From Streptomyces sp. TRM68367 (GTDB lineage Bacteria; Actinomycetota; Actinomycetes; Streptomycetales; Streptomycetaceae): a DNA stretch of 57,887 nucleotides. The position numbers and the translations under genes were made by a program. The notes under the pieces are model-generated. The model searched no databases. It saw nothing but the letters and a program-made list of their open reading frames with translations, and was not told the DNA's origin. Shown piece by piece: positions 17,353-25,801 of this stretch; the first letter of the stretch is position 1, and each line of letters starts with the position of its first letter. Location of the stretch: assembly GCF_014495685.1 (NCBI RefSeq), contig NZ_JACTVI010000053.1, positions 1-57,887 on the forward strand, given 5' to 3'.

Positions 17353-19320
17353 CTACACCTCAGCCCGCGGCCGGGCTCGCCGCCTTCCCAGCAGATCGGC
17401 CAGCCCACGTCGCGTCGCCGCCAGCACCACCCGGTCCTCACGCCGCAGCACATAGGAATCCGGCAGATCCCACACCAGCCCGGACGGCTCCGCCGGCTCC
17501 TCGGAAGGAGGATCCGCCGCCAGATCATCCCGCCGCTCACCCGGCGACGCGGTGTCCAGCGCCAGCACCCGCCACGCCCCGGCCCGAAACGCCTCCCCGA
17601 TCGTCCGGCCCTCCAGCTGCGGATGCCCCGCCACCTCCACGGCCGCGAACAGCAACACCCGCCGCTCCACCGGAATCGCGCCCAGAATCTGCCGCCCCAT
17701 CATCGCCCCGGCGAACGCGGGCGCCGCCAGATGGGACACACTGCGACTCCGGGTCAGCGCCCCGGGATACGCGGCCCGCAGGGTCCGGTACACGGCGGCC
17801 GCGAAGTCGTCGTCGTACAGCCGCAGCACCACGCGCAGGCCGGCGCGCCCGGAGCGGGCGACCAGCGCGGCCTCCAGGTTGGTGGTGTCCGAGCTGGTGA
17901 GCGCCAGCAGAGCATGCGCACGGCGGATCTTGGCGGAGTCCAGCGTGCCGTCCTGCGTGGCGTCCCCGAGCACCACCGGCACCCGCAGCCGCCGCGCCGT
18001 GGCCATCCCGCGCGCCTCCGGATCGGACTCGACGCACACCACGGGGATGTTCAGCTCGTGCAGCCGGATCAGCACCCGCGTGCCGATCTTGCCGAGCCCC
18101 AGCAGCACGACATGACGGCTGAGCCCGCGTGGCGGCTTCCGCAGCGCCGACGTGGTGCGGAACGTCCCCAGCGCCTCCAGCACCGCCGCCAGCAGCACCG
18201 GCAGCAGCAGCAACCCCATCAGCGACGTCAGCAGTTGCAGGATCTGCTGCCCGACGGACGCGTCCAGCGCGGGATCGTTGATGGCGAAGAGGTTCAGCAG
18301 CGTGACGTAGGTGGAGTGCAGGGGAGGGTCGTCGCTCACGACCGACAGGGCGACGGCCAGCGCCGCCACGCACGCCACCACTCCCGCCAGCGACCACCGC
18401 AGCCTCCGGGAGAACAGCGAAGCGAAGGGCACGGCGGCCCGCCCGGCCGGGGACGGGCCCGAGTACGCCACCTGTTCCAGCACCACCGTCCCGCGTCCGG
18501 TCGCCGCAGCCACCGCCTCCGCGTCCGGCAGCAGCTGCGGCCCCTGGTCGCCGCTGTCCTCCGAACCGTCCGTGCCGGCCGGGTCGTTGCTCGTCTCGGA
18601 CAGCAGCGCCAGCGTGGCGAGACCGGGGTCGGCCACCTGCCCGGGCCGCGGCGGCTGCCGCTCCACCGCCCGCAGCAGCAGCCCGTCGGTCTGGACGACC
18701 TTGCTGGTGCCGGCGACCGCGGTGGCTGCCAGCGCGGGCGCGACCGTGTCGGCGTCGGACAGCACGGTCGTCGAGGGGTCGAAGCCCACGGCCGGGGCCA
18801 CTCCGGTGGCCAACGCGGCGGCCTGGTCGAGGAGTTCCTCGATGTGCTGGCCCAGATTCCGGTTGTACAGCCGCAGCACGAGCCGCAGCCGGGGGTTGAG
18901 CCGGCGGGCGGTGAGGGCGGCGCGGATGTTGGTCTCGTCGTCGTCGTACACGAGCGCCAGCGCGGCGGCCCGGTCCACGCCCGCCTCCGCGAGCACGTCC
19001 TCGGCCGGTTCGGCCGCCTCCAGCACCCGTTCGTCTCCGGCACGTTCGCCGTTGTCACCGGACCGGTTCACGGCCGCGCTGACCCGGTCGAGCAGCGCCG
19101 CCGAGGCCGCGCGCGCCCGCCCGACGACCGGCCGCCGCACCTCTCCTCCGCCGGCGGACGGCACGACGAGCGTGACCTGTTCGCCGTACACGACACGGAG
19201 TTCCGCCGCCAGCCGGTGGGCGAGACCGTCGTCGCCGCACACCACCATGTGCGCGTCCGGATCACCCGCCAGACCTTGACGTACCGGACCTTGTGAACTC
19301 TGATTCGGAACGCTCCCCAC
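17353..19320 (-). CDS. Two-RCK (NAD-binding) ion-channel-like membrane protein
   Basis: About 655 aa from GTG 19320 (MGSVPNQSSQGP); an ATG at 19248 (MVVCGDDGLAHRLAAELR) is the next candidate. It has an N-terminal Rossmann/TrkA-N-like domain, then TM helices (LRWSLAGVVACVAALAVALS; ILQLLTSLMGLLLLPVLLAA) flanking a pore-like loop (HSTYVTLLNLFAINDPALD). A second TrkA-N domain follows (RHVVLLGLGKIGTRVLIRLH) with an RCK tail. The layout resembles CASTOR/POLLUX-related or Trk-type potassium handling proteins. The classical TVGYG filter is absent, so ion selectivity is unknown. Confidence 0.85.
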   Translation of the reverse strand: MGSVPNQSSQGPVRQGLAGDPDAHMVVCGDDGLAHRLAAELRVVYGEQVTLVVPSAGGGEVRRPVVGRARAASAALLDRVSAAVNRSGDNGERAGDERVLEAAEPAEDVLAEAGVDRAAALALVYDDDETNIRAALTARRLNPRLRLVLRLYNRNLGQHIEELLDQAAALATGVAPAVGFDPSTTVLSDADTVAPALAATAVAGTSKVVQTDGLLLRAVERQPPRPGQVADPGLATLALLSETSNDPAGTDGSEDSGDQGPQLLPDAEAVAAATGRGTVVLEQVAYSGPSPAGRAAVPFASLFSRRLRWSLAGVVACVAALAVALSVVSDDPPLHSTYVTLLNLFAINDPALDASVGQQILQLLTSLMGLLLLPVLLAAVLEALGTFRTTSALRKPPRGLSRHVVLLGLGKIGTRVLIRLHELNIPVVCVESDPEARGMATARRLRVPVVLGDATQDGTLDSAKIRRAHALLALTSSDTTNLEAALVARSGRAGLRVVLRLYDDDFAAAVYRTLRAAYPGALTRSRSVSHLAAPAFAGAMMGRQILGAIPVERRVLLFAAVEVAGHPQLEGRTIGEAFRAGAWRVLALDTASPGERRDDLAADPPSEEPAEPSGLVWDLPDSYVLRREDRVVLAATRRGLADLLGRRRARPRAEV

Positions 19321-19459
19321 GAGGGGACAGACTGCCTCACCGAGACGAGTGGTTCCAGACGCCAACCATTCACAGCTGAACGGCCGAGCCTTTTCAGCCG
19401 TACCGGAGGGGAGGGAAACCAGGACCCCGCCCTGCCGCACCACCGGAGGTACCCCGCCC

Positions 19460-20506
19460 GTGGCCATCACGAAAGACGCCCCGCCGGGCACCGCCGGGGG
19501 CACGGACGCACGGCGAGAGAGCGGGAAGGGCGGAAAGGGCGGCGACGGCGGCGAGGGCCGGCACCTCAACTCCCCGCTGCTGCTGACCCTGCTGCTGCTC
19601 ACGGCGGTGATGCTGCAGGGCCCGGTCCGCCAGGCGCTGGCCGCGCCGGTGATGCAGAGCTGGATGACGGTGTTCGTCGCGGTGATCGTGCAGGCCATGC
19701 CCTTCCTGGTGCTGGGCGTGCTGCTGTCGGCGGCGATCGCGGTGTTCGTACCGCCGTCCTTCTTCGCCCGCGCGCTGCCGAGGCGGCCCGCCCTCGCCGT
19801 CCCGGTCGCGGGCGCGGCGGGCGCGGTCCTGCCCGGCTGCGAGTGCGCGTCCGTGCCGGTGGCCGGGGCGCTGGTGCGCCGGGGCGTCACCCCGGCCGCG
19901 GCACTCGCGTTCCTGCTGTCCGCGCCCGCGATCAACCCGATTGTGCTGACCGCGACCGCCGTCGCTTTCCCCAACGACCCGGAGATGGTGGTCGCCCGGT
20001 TCGTCGCGAGCCTGCTGGTGGCGTGCGCGATGGGGTGGCTGTGGCAGCGGCTCGGCCGCACGGACTGGCTGCGGCTGCCCGCCCGGTCGTCGTACGAGGG
20101 GCAGAGCAAGGGGGCCGCGTTCTGGGGGTCGGTCCGGCACGACGTGATGCACGCCGGCGGTTTCCTGGTCGTGGGCGCGATGGCCGCGGCGACCCTCAAG
20201 GCCGTCGTCCCGGAGAGCTGGCTGCGCGCGACCGCCGACAGCCCGGTGCTGTCGGTGCTGGCGCTCGCCGTGCTCGCCGTCCTGCTGTCGATCTGCTCGG
20301 AGGCGGACGCGTTCGTGGCGGCGTCCCTGTCCCAGTTCTCGCTGACCGCTCGTCTCACCTTCCTGGTCGTGGGCCCGATGATCGATCTCAAGCTGTTCGC
20401 GATGCAGGCCGGCACCTTCGGCCGCGGCTTCGCGCTGCGCTTCGCCCCGGCGACGTTCGCGCTGGCGGTCGTCGTGTCCGTGCTGACGGGGGCGGTGCTG
20501 CTGTGA
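19460..20506 (+). CDS. Permease of the DUF318/UPF0718 family
   Basis: This 348-aa membrane protein starts at GTG 19460 with GGAGG about 10 nt upstream. After a charged Gly-rich N-terminus come about eight hydrophobic helices. The family signature PGCECASVPVAGALVRRG and SAPAINPIVLTATAVAFPND is clear, and a second half-repeat carries SICSEADAFVAASL. These permeases are proposed transporters for metals or small thiol-linked solutes; conserved cysteines suggest metal handling. It is translationally coupled to the next gene (GTGA). Confidence 0.9.
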   Translation: MAITKDAPPGTAGGTDARRESGKGGKGGDGGEGRHLNSPLLLTLLLLTAVMLQGPVRQALAAPVMQSWMTVFVAVIVQAMPFLVLGVLLSAAIAVFVPPSFFARALPRRPALAVPVAGAAGAVLPGCECASVPVAGALVRRGVTPAAALAFLLSAPAINPIVLTATAVAFPNDPEMVVARFVASLLVACAMGWLWQRLGRTDWLRLPARSSYEGQSKGAAFWGSVRHDVMHAGGFLVVGAMAAATLKAVVPESWLRATADSPVLSVLALAVLAVLLSICSEADAFVAASLSQFSLTARLTFLVVGPMIDLKLFAMQAGTFGRGFALRFAPATFALAVVVSVLTGAVLL

Positions 20507-21207
20507 ATCGGCACGCCCAGGCCGCCCTGCTGTTCCTGCTCGGCGCGACCCTGCTGCACGCGGGCACGACCGACCTCTACCTGCGGTACGTCAAGGCGGG
20601 ACTGCGCCCGCTGCTCCTGCTGTCCGGCGCGGTGCTGATCGCGGCGGCGGTGGCGACGGTGTGGTACGAACGCCGCAGCGCGCGCACCGCCGGTCACCAT
20701 CACGAACCGCGCGTCTCCTGGCTGCTGGCCCTGCCGGTCCTGGCCCTCATCCTGGTCGCGCCGCCCGCCCTCGGCTCCTACAGCGCGATGCACGCAGGTA
20801 CGGCCCTGCAGAAGCCGTTCGGCTTCCCGGAACTGTCCGCCGAGGGCCCGCTCCGCCTCGGCGTGGCCGACTACGCGGGCCGCGCCGTGTACGACGACGG
20901 CCGCTCCCTGCGCGGCCGCCAGATCAAGGTCACCGGCTTCGTCGCCCTGGACCGCGCGGGCGAGCCCTACCTGGTCCGCATGGCCCTCAACTGCTGTGCC
21001 GCCGACGCCCAGCCGGTCAAGATCGCCCTGACCGGACGCATCCCACCGGTCCTGCAACCCGACACCTGGCTGGAGCTCTCCGGCACCTACACCCCCAAGC
21101 GCACCCGCGACCCCGTCAACAACGCCCCGATCCCGTACTTCCGGGTCACCGACGCCAAGCCGGTGCCGACGCCGCGCGATCCGTACGACGAGACCTGGAA
21201 CAGCTGA
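20503..21207 (+). CDS. TIGR03943 family permease partner
   Basis: The product is 234 aa, GTG overlapping the previous stop. It has helices at the N-terminus (ALLFLLGATLLHAGTTDLYL; LLLLSGAVLIAAAVATVWY) and a third (LLALPVLALILVAPPALG), then an extracytoplasmic domain with GRQIKVTGFVALDRAGEPYL, RMALNCCAADAQPV and WLELSGTY. This is the usual partner of the DUF318 permease. In several bacteria the pair is under zinc (Zur) control; I see no Zur-like box upstream of 19460. Confidence 0.9.
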   Translation: MNRHAQAALLFLLGATLLHAGTTDLYLRYVKAGLRPLLLLSGAVLIAAAVATVWYERRSARTAGHHHEPRVSWLLALPVLALILVAPPALGSYSAMHAGTALQKPFGFPELSAEGPLRLGVADYAGRAVYDDGRSLRGRQIKVTGFVALDRAGEPYLVRMALNCCAADAQPVKIALTGRIPPVLQPDTWLELSGTYTPKRTRDPVNNAPIPYFRVTDAKPVPTPRDPYDETWNS

Positions 21208-21460
21208 CACCGCTTCAGGCGGCCGTCGGGCCCGGCTGTACATGCTCCTTGTCCGATAACTACATGGCCCCTAACGGGGGATGCTCCATCCCTCGATGCG
21301 GGTCATGCCGGGACGCGGGCGTGCCAACGGCGAGCGTGGCGCGTTGGCAGCAACATGAATGGCGAGAACGAGGACCGGAAGTCGTTGGTACGGGCGAGCA
21401 GACGGCCGACGCGGCGGGCCGCGCTGATGCCGGCCGTGCCCAGATGAGGGTGAGGGCGCG

Positions 21461-21985
21461 TCAGCGGGGGCGGCCCGTGCTCTGGACGCGGTGGCGCGCC
21501 GCGGTGTGCGCCCCGCACGTCGGGCAGCGCCCCCGTGCGTCGGCCTGTGCGGCGAGCGTACGCAGCGCCTGCTGGAGGGCGAGCTCCACGGCGGCGGGCA
21601 CGAACAGCGTGCCGGCGCCGTCGGGCGGGACGAGCCAGCGCAGGGTGCCGGCGGCCCGGTGCGGTGGGGGCACGGTGATCCGGGCGCCATGGCCCAGGTA
21701 GCGGATGTCGGAGCCGATCCAGCGGCCCGCGGGGTCCGGCGGCAGGAAGAAGCCGACGCGGCGGACGGCGGCGTCCGCGAGTACGGGGCCGGGTGCCTGC
21801 GGGATGCACAGCAGGGTGTCGAGGGCCAGGACGCCCAGCTCCTCCGGGACGCTCAGCACGTCCCAGAACCGGCCGCAGGTCAGCACCGCCGTGCCGGAGC
21901 CGCCGTACCACTGCCGTTTGCAGACCCGGGGATCGGTCGCGGCGGCGGCCAGCCATTCCACGGCGGGTCTGGTGCTTGCTCGCAT
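21461..21985 (-). CDS. Conserved Streptomyces protein (prim-pol-like annotation)
   Basis: A 174-aa soluble protein from ATG 21985 with GGAGG 7 nt upstream. It begins MRASTRPAVEWLAAAATDPR and contains GRFWDVLSVPEELGVLALD, PPDPAGRWIGSDIRYLGHG and RWLVPPDGAGTLFVPAAVEL. A CxxC occurs near the C-terminus (CPTCGAHTA). Relatives in Streptomyces are often labelled bifunctional DNA primase/polymerase because of distant N-terminal similarity, but primase catalytic residues are not evident. Function unknown. Confidence 0.7.
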   Translation of the reverse strand: MRASTRPAVEWLAAAATDPRVCKRQWYGGSGTAVLTCGRFWDVLSVPEELGVLALDTLLCIPQAPGPVLADAAVRRVGFFLPPDPAGRWIGSDIRYLGHGARITVPPPHRAAGTLRWLVPPDGAGTLFVPAAVELALQQALRTLAAQADARGRCPTCGAHTAARHRVQSTGRPR

Positions 21986-22106
21986 GGAGGTACCTCCGGG
22001 ATCCGATGCTGCACGGGCGACGCACTTCTCCCTCGATGCCAGGACATTCGGACCCAGCGTGCTCATGCTGGTAGATATTTCTACTTCGCGGAAGGGGTGG
22101 CGAACC

Positions 22107-22298
22107 GTGGCGAATGACCCCGCGGCCAGGCTGCGGCAGCTCTGGCGGACGACGACGCACGGCACGAGGACGGCCCTGCGCTGGCGCCCGTTCCGGCCCG
22201 ACCCGTTGGCGTCCCTCGTCCGCACGGCCCGCCACCTCGACTACGGCGGGTCCCACGCGTACGACGCGGAACGCGACGCCCGCACCGCCGGCCGGTGA
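22107..22298 (+). CDS. Small basic protein, unknown
   Basis: A 63-aa frame from GTG 22107 (AAGGGG about 9 nt upstream) reads VANDPAARLRQLWRTTTHGT, then ALRWRPFRPDPLASLVRTA and ends DAERDARTAGR. Codon third positions are strongly G/C, and the gene is divergent from the prim-pol-like gene with a 121-nt gap. No family recognised; it may be a fragment. Confidence 0.45.
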   Translation: MANDPAARLRQLWRTTTHGTRTALRWRPFRPDPLASLVRTARHLDYGGSHAYDAERDARTAGR

Positions 22299-22342
22299 AC
22301 GGCGGGCGGCGCGGGCGGTGCCGGTGATGTCACCGCCTGCAC

Positions 22343-22904
22343 GTGGTCGCCCAGGACGTCGCGGCCGACGCGCGCATGGTGTACGTGGACCGGGACCCGA
22401 TCGTCCGCGCCCACGCCGCACGACTGCTCGACGGCGCCCCCCGAGGGCCGTACGGCGTTCGTGGAGGCGGATGTCCACGACTCCGGCTCGGTCCTCGCCG
22501 CGCCGGAGGTCACCGCCACGCTCGATCTGAGCCGCCCGGTGGCCCTCAGCCTCAACGCCGTCCTGCACTTCTTTCCCGACGACCAGGGTCCGTACGGCAT
22601 CGTCGCGCATCTGCTGAGCGCCCTGGCGCCCGGTTCCCACCTGGTGTTGTCCCACGTCACGGCGGACATCGACGCCGAGGGCATCGCCCGTGCGGTGCAG
22701 GTGTACGAGGCTTCCGGCATCCTGGCGCAGGCCCGCCCCAGGGCGGAGGTGGAGCGCTTCCTCGACGGCCTGGAGATCGTCCCGCCCGGCCTGGCGGTGC
22801 CGCACCGCTGGGACGCCGACGGGTTGGCCGAGGCCAGCAGGATCACTGCGGACGTGTCGGACGCCGAGGTGTCCTGCTACGTCGCGATGGCCCGCAAGCC
22901 GTGA
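22343..22904 (+). pseudogene. Broken SAM-dependent (DUF574-type) methyltransferase
   Basis: The first frame reads VVAQDVAADARMVYVDRDPI and RAHAARLLDGAP. A run of six C at about 22436-22442 (GGCGCCCCCCGAGGG) then shifts the frame to EGRTAFVEADV, continuing with ATLDLSRPVALSLNAVLHFF, PYGIVAHLLSAL and LEIVPPGLAVPHRWDADG to TGA 22904. This matches the C-terminal two thirds of the Streptomyces SAM methyltransferase family (motifs after the glycine-rich SAM loop). The N-terminus with the SAM loop is missing. So it is both truncated and frameshifted by one extra C. Confidence 0.8.
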
Positions 22905-22948
22905 GCCCGTCGGATCTCACCGGAGGTCCGCCCGCCTGATCTGTCGTC

Positions 22949-23495
22949 CTACCGGTCCCCGGGCGTGACCAGCCCCGACTCGTAGGCGAAGATCACGGCT
23001 TGCGCGCGGTCGCGCAGGCCCAGCTTCGCCAGGACGCGGCCGATGTGCGTCTTCACCGTCTGTTCGGCCAGCACCAGGTGGTCCGCGATGTCGAGGCAGA
23101 CGTTGTCCGCGATGTCGAGGCAGACGTTGGTGGCGATGCGGTAGATCCACGACCGTAGTGACGACCGTTCCTCGAACCGGTCGAGGCCGCGCCACGCCCG
23201 GACCATGGTCTCCTGCAGGGCGTCTTCCGCGTCGAAGACCGAACCCGGCATTCGGTAGCAGTAGCCGATCAACTCGGTCCGGTGCCCCTCCAGCCGGAGA
23301 GCCGCCGATTCGTCACCGAGACCGACAATGCCGACTCCCAGACCATTCATCCCCCCTGGTGCGCACACCTGCGCAGTATGCTCCTGCGCAGGACGGGCGA
23401 GTTCCCGGTCCTGCGGGTGCGCCCGGATCATGATGTCAGCGAACGCGAAGACGCTGCCGGACACGGTGAGTTGCCCGACGCTGCGCGGCAGTTCA
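22949..23495 (-). pseudogene. Mosaic of GNAT, ECF sigma and LuxR fragments
   Basis: Read on the minus strand, three unrelated pieces follow each other. 23495-23385 encodes a GNAT piece (ELPRSVGQLTVSGS; IMIRAHPQDRELARPAQE) clearly related to the intact GNAT at 46154-46825. About 23340-23110 encodes an ECF sigma piece (RTELIGYCYRMPGSVFDAED; SLRSWIYRIATNVCLDIA). About 23080-22952 encodes a LuxR-type HTH tail (VLAEQTVKTHIGRVLAKLGL; FAYESGLVTPGDR). The sigma/LuxR joint carries a 24-bp tandem duplication. No single function is expected. Confidence 0.75.
23081..23128. repeat. Perfect tandem 24-bp duplication
   Basis: The unit GTCCGCGATGTCGAGGCAGA plus CGTT occurs twice head to tail. It encodes the duplicated DNVCLDIA peptide on the minus strand and sits exactly at the joint between the sigma and LuxR remnants, so it looks like a scar of recombination or slippage. 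Confidence 0.85.
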
Positions 23496-23536
23496 TGGGT
23501 CCCGGCCGCTCCGGGAGGGTGTCCATGGCGGCCACC

Positions 23537-24133
23537 TCACATACCGATGATCAGGCGGTTGGTCCGACTGGGCGGACCGGGCTGTTCCGGAACGGCCGCG
23601 GACACCGCGGAGGCGCCGCCCTCGTACTCCCATGCCTCGTCCGGGCCCATTGGCTCGTCGGTCGCGCAGACGCCGTACCGGGCCTCGTCCGCGGCGATGA
23701 GCGCGCTCGCGGTCAGTGGCGGGCCGTCGTAGTCGGACGCGGCAGCCATCAGCTGGGCCGCCGACTCCGCCCCGGTCTCGGGCGGGATGACCAGGAGATC
23801 CCAGCGGCCGGTGCCGTAGGAGAGCAGCAGCAGCTTGTGCGGGTCGATTTCCGGGGTGAACCAGCCGACCTTGACGATGTGGCCGTTCACGGGAACCTTC
23901 CGGGGGATGACCGGCCAGTGCTTCGGGTTGACGGCGATGCGGGTGATGCGGCCCCACAAGGGGTCCAACAGGTCGGTCAGTGCCGGCAGTTCGCTCAGCA
24001 GATCCCGGGAGCGGGGCCACCAGGCGCCGTCCAGGAGTCCGCGGGACGTGCCGTCGGTCTTCAATGCGAGACGCGCGGCCGGGGCTGCGACGGACTCGTG
24101 GTGCGGCGGGGCTGTGTGCAAGGTCGCCGACAT
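23537..24133 (-). CDS. DUF5994 family protein (paralogue A)
   Basis: 198 aa from ATG 24133 (MSATLHTAPPHHESVAAPAA). The family core is GLLDGAWWPRSRDLLSELPA, DPLWGRITRIAVNPKHWPVI, VKVGWFTPEIDPHKLLLLSY and GRWDLLVIPPETGA. The C-terminal tail is acidic then Pro-rich. DUF5994 proteins are small cytoplasmic Streptomyces proteins of unknown function. Paralogues B and C lie within 2.5 kb. A SigB-like promoter pattern lies about 90 nt upstream of the start. Confidence 0.88.
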   Translation of the reverse strand: MSATLHTAPPHHESVAAPAARLALKTDGTSRGLLDGAWWPRSRDLLSELPALTDLLDPLWGRITRIAVNPKHWPVIPRKVPVNGHIVKVGWFTPEIDPHKLLLLSYGTGRWDLLVIPPETGAESAAQLMAAASDYDGPPLTASALIAADEARYGVCATDEPMGPDEAWEYEGGASAVSAAVPEQPGPPSRTNRLIIGM

Positions 24134-24221
24134 GATGCGGACCCGTCTCCGAGCCGCCTCTGCGGCGGCCCGGGTTTCATCGTTCGCCGAGAACGACCCG
24201 GCGTGAAAGCCGGTGTGCGAA

Positions 24222-24248
24222 ATACCCTCGGTACTGTCCACACTACTC
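24222..24248 (-). promoter_or_regulatory. SigB-like promoter before DUF5994 paralogue A
   Basis: On the minus strand GAGTA (24248-24244), 16 nt, then GGGTAT (24227-24222) fits the Streptomyces SigB-type pattern GNNTN-N14/16-GGGTAC/T. The downstream bases TTCGCACACCGG are shared with the region before paralogue C. Confidence 0.55.
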
Positions 24249-24280
24249 CGCGCTCCGCCGCAGCGCGGACCTGAGGCCGC

Positions 24281-24628
24281 CTAGAGGTGGAGCAGCCGCT
24301 GGGTGATCTCCCGGTACTGCCTCAGCGCGTGCCGGAGTTCGTCGGACTGTGTCTCGGGGTCCCGGTCCTGCCACCCGGCGCGCAGGACCCGCCGCCGTTC
24401 TGCGAGGGCGCTCACGAGCTGGGCGATGGCTTCGTCGTAGGCGCTCTCGGCCTCTTCCAGCGCCTCGCGCGGGGTGTCGGCGAAGGCGTTGAGGGCGTGC
24501 CGGAGGCACAGGACGATCTTGTCCCGTTCGGCCGACGGGAGCAGCGGCTCCGGGCCCGGGGTACGGCGTTCGGCGGGGCCCCGGGCTTGGCCCGCGGGCT
24601 GCTGGGCGCGTGACTGGTCGTACATCAT
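24281..24628 (-). CDS. Small helical protein, unknown
   Basis: A 115-aa protein (MMYDQSRAQQPAGQARGPAE) with a charged, helix-rich body (LRHALNAFADTPREALEEAE; LVSALAERRRVLRAGW) ending QYREITQRLLHL. No membrane segment. It overlaps the upstream CsbD-like gene by 4 nt, so it is likely cotranscribed with it and part of the same stress response. Family not recognised. Confidence 0.65.
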   Translation of the reverse strand: MMYDQSRAQQPAGQARGPAERRTPGPEPLLPSAERDKIVLCLRHALNAFADTPREALEEAESAYDEAIAQLVSALAERRRVLRAGWQDRDPETQSDELRHALRQYREITQRLLHL

Positions 24629-24783
24629 CGAGTGCCGCTTCCGTTGCGCCTGAAGGCGTCCTTGGTCTTCTCGACGGCCTGTTTCAGGCTTCCGGAGACC
24701 CGGTCGATCCTGCCCCGGCGCTGCAGTCGCCTGTCGCGAGTGACCCGGCCGAGGTCTTTCGTGATCCTGCCCTTCATCGTCAT
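24625..24783 (-). CDS. CsbD-like stress protein (copy 1)
   Basis: A 52-aa basic protein from ATG 24783 (MTMKGRITKDLGRVTRDRRL) ending SGSLKQAVEKTKDAFRRNG. The KGRI..G..T..RRLQ..GR.D...G.LK.A..K.KDAF pattern matches the CsbD family, small general-stress proteins controlled by SigB-type factors in Gram-positives. It is closely related in DNA and protein to copy 2 at 40589-40762. A conserved promoter/leader lies upstream. Confidence 0.8.
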   Translation of the reverse strand: MTMKGRITKDLGRVTRDRRLQRRGRIDRVSGSLKQAVEKTKDAFRRNGSGTR

Positions 24784-24904
24784 TGCCCTGTTCCTGATGG
24801 ACCGTTCAACGGTCATGGTCGGCTTCGCTGGTGTCCGGTAGGTGGGTTCCCGCGGGGCCTGGGCGAGGCGGGAAGGAGGAATGCTTCGCCCCGTGTTCCG
24901 GAGC

Positions 24905-24935
24905 GGCATAGCCCTACGCCGTGCCGCCAGTCAAC
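24905..24935 (-). promoter_or_regulatory. Duplicated promoter, CsbD copy 1
   Basis: On the minus strand TTGACT is followed, 18 nt later, by TATGCC (or alternatively a GGGCTAT box). The same block plus about 60 nt of leader recurs at 41112-41141 before the second stress operon. Conservation between copies, rather than box quality, is the support. Confidence 0.55.
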
Positions 24936-25337
24936 GTCCGGCGACGGGCCGTGTCAACGCGGTGGCCAATCGATCCGGCCCGCCTCGTTCCGGAGCGTGC
25001 GGGAGTACGGTGGAGGAAACGAGGACCGTTCGTATGCCGGTGTCCGAACCGGCCCCGTCCTCGCGACTCCCATCACAGGGGCAGCCCGTGACCCCGGCCG
25101 CGCCACCCGCACCGAGGCCGAGGAGCTCCGTATGTCGCTCAGTTCCACCACGCCGACCCCACCCGGGCCCGGCACGGCGTCGACCGCGGCCAGATCGACC
25201 CGTCGGCCGCCGTCATCCGCCTCCTCGAATGCCTCGGCTGGGTGTACGAGGCGCGCTGGCCGACGCGGGCCCGCGTCGCCGCCCGTCGTGTCTGACGTCA
25301 ACCACTCAACCGCGTACGGCAGTTGGCAGGAGACTTC
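24936..25337. other. Region with possible gene remnant
   Basis: No intact gene is supported. On the plus strand, 25131-25295 encodes YVAQFHHADPTRARHGVDRG and AAVIRLLECLGWVYEARW before a stop, with coding-like composition, and the preceding frame ends TRTEAEELR, so one frameshifted gene tail is possible. The upstream part of this stretch shows nothing convincing. Confidence 0.35.
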
Positions 25338-25736
25338 ATGACCACCGCACTGCAGCCCCCGCTTCCCTCCCACCCCGCCCTCCGCCTGCGCCTGGCGCCC
25401 CGCGGCGGTCTGCCCCGGCCCGTCCACGGCGCGTGGTGGCCTCGTTCGTACGACCTGATCGCGGAACTCCCGCGACTGCTCGCCGGGTTGCCGGGTGCGT
25501 GGGGCCACATCAGCAGCGTTACCGTCAACGGGGCGAAGTGGTCCGCGACGCCCGGCCGGATGCTCGTCTTCAACCAGGTCGTACGTCTGCGCAGGACCCT
25601 GGCGGCATCCGCCCCGCACACCGTCGTCCTGCTCGCTCCCGGCCGGGGCCGCTGGGACCTGCTGGTCGTGCCGCCGGATACGACCGAGGAGGCCGCGGAA
25701 CCGCTCATGGCGGCCGCGGCAGGTGGTCACGTCTGA
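25338..25736 (+). CDS. DUF5994 family protein (paralogue B, divergent)
   Basis: 132 aa from ATG 25338 with GGAG 5-6 nt upstream (MTTALQPPLPSHPALRLRLA). It keeps the family pattern (VHGAWWPRSYDLIAELPRLL, GHISSVTVNGAKWSATPG, VLLAPGRGRWDLLVVPPDTT) but has replaced the VKVGWFTPE..DPHKLLLLSY core by QVVRLRRTLAASAPHTVVLL and lacks the C-terminal tail. So it is a shorter, diverged relative of the flanking paralogues A and C. Function unknown. Confidence 0.82.
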   Translation: MTTALQPPLPSHPALRLRLAPRGGLPRPVHGAWWPRSYDLIAELPRLLAGLPGAWGHISSVTVNGAKWSATPGRMLVFNQVVRLRRTLAASAPHTVVLLAPGRGRWDLLVVPPDTTEEAAEPLMAAAAGGHV

Positions 25737-25801
25737 TCCGGCCTCCCCAACGGACTGCCCGGCGAACATCAGGGCACTGACGGCCAGGGCGGCGTGGACC
25801 G

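Noticed and set aside
19321..19459. Zur box upstream of the DUF318 permease
   Set aside because: No TGAAAATGATTTTCA-like palindrome could be found in the intergenic DNA.
17353..21243. A 1296-aa open frame on the minus strand extending through the permease genes
   Set aside because: Beyond 19320 it is antisense to two clear plus-strand permease genes and is Arg/Ala/Ser-rich without protein features. Only the first 655 codons from 19320 downstream are coding.
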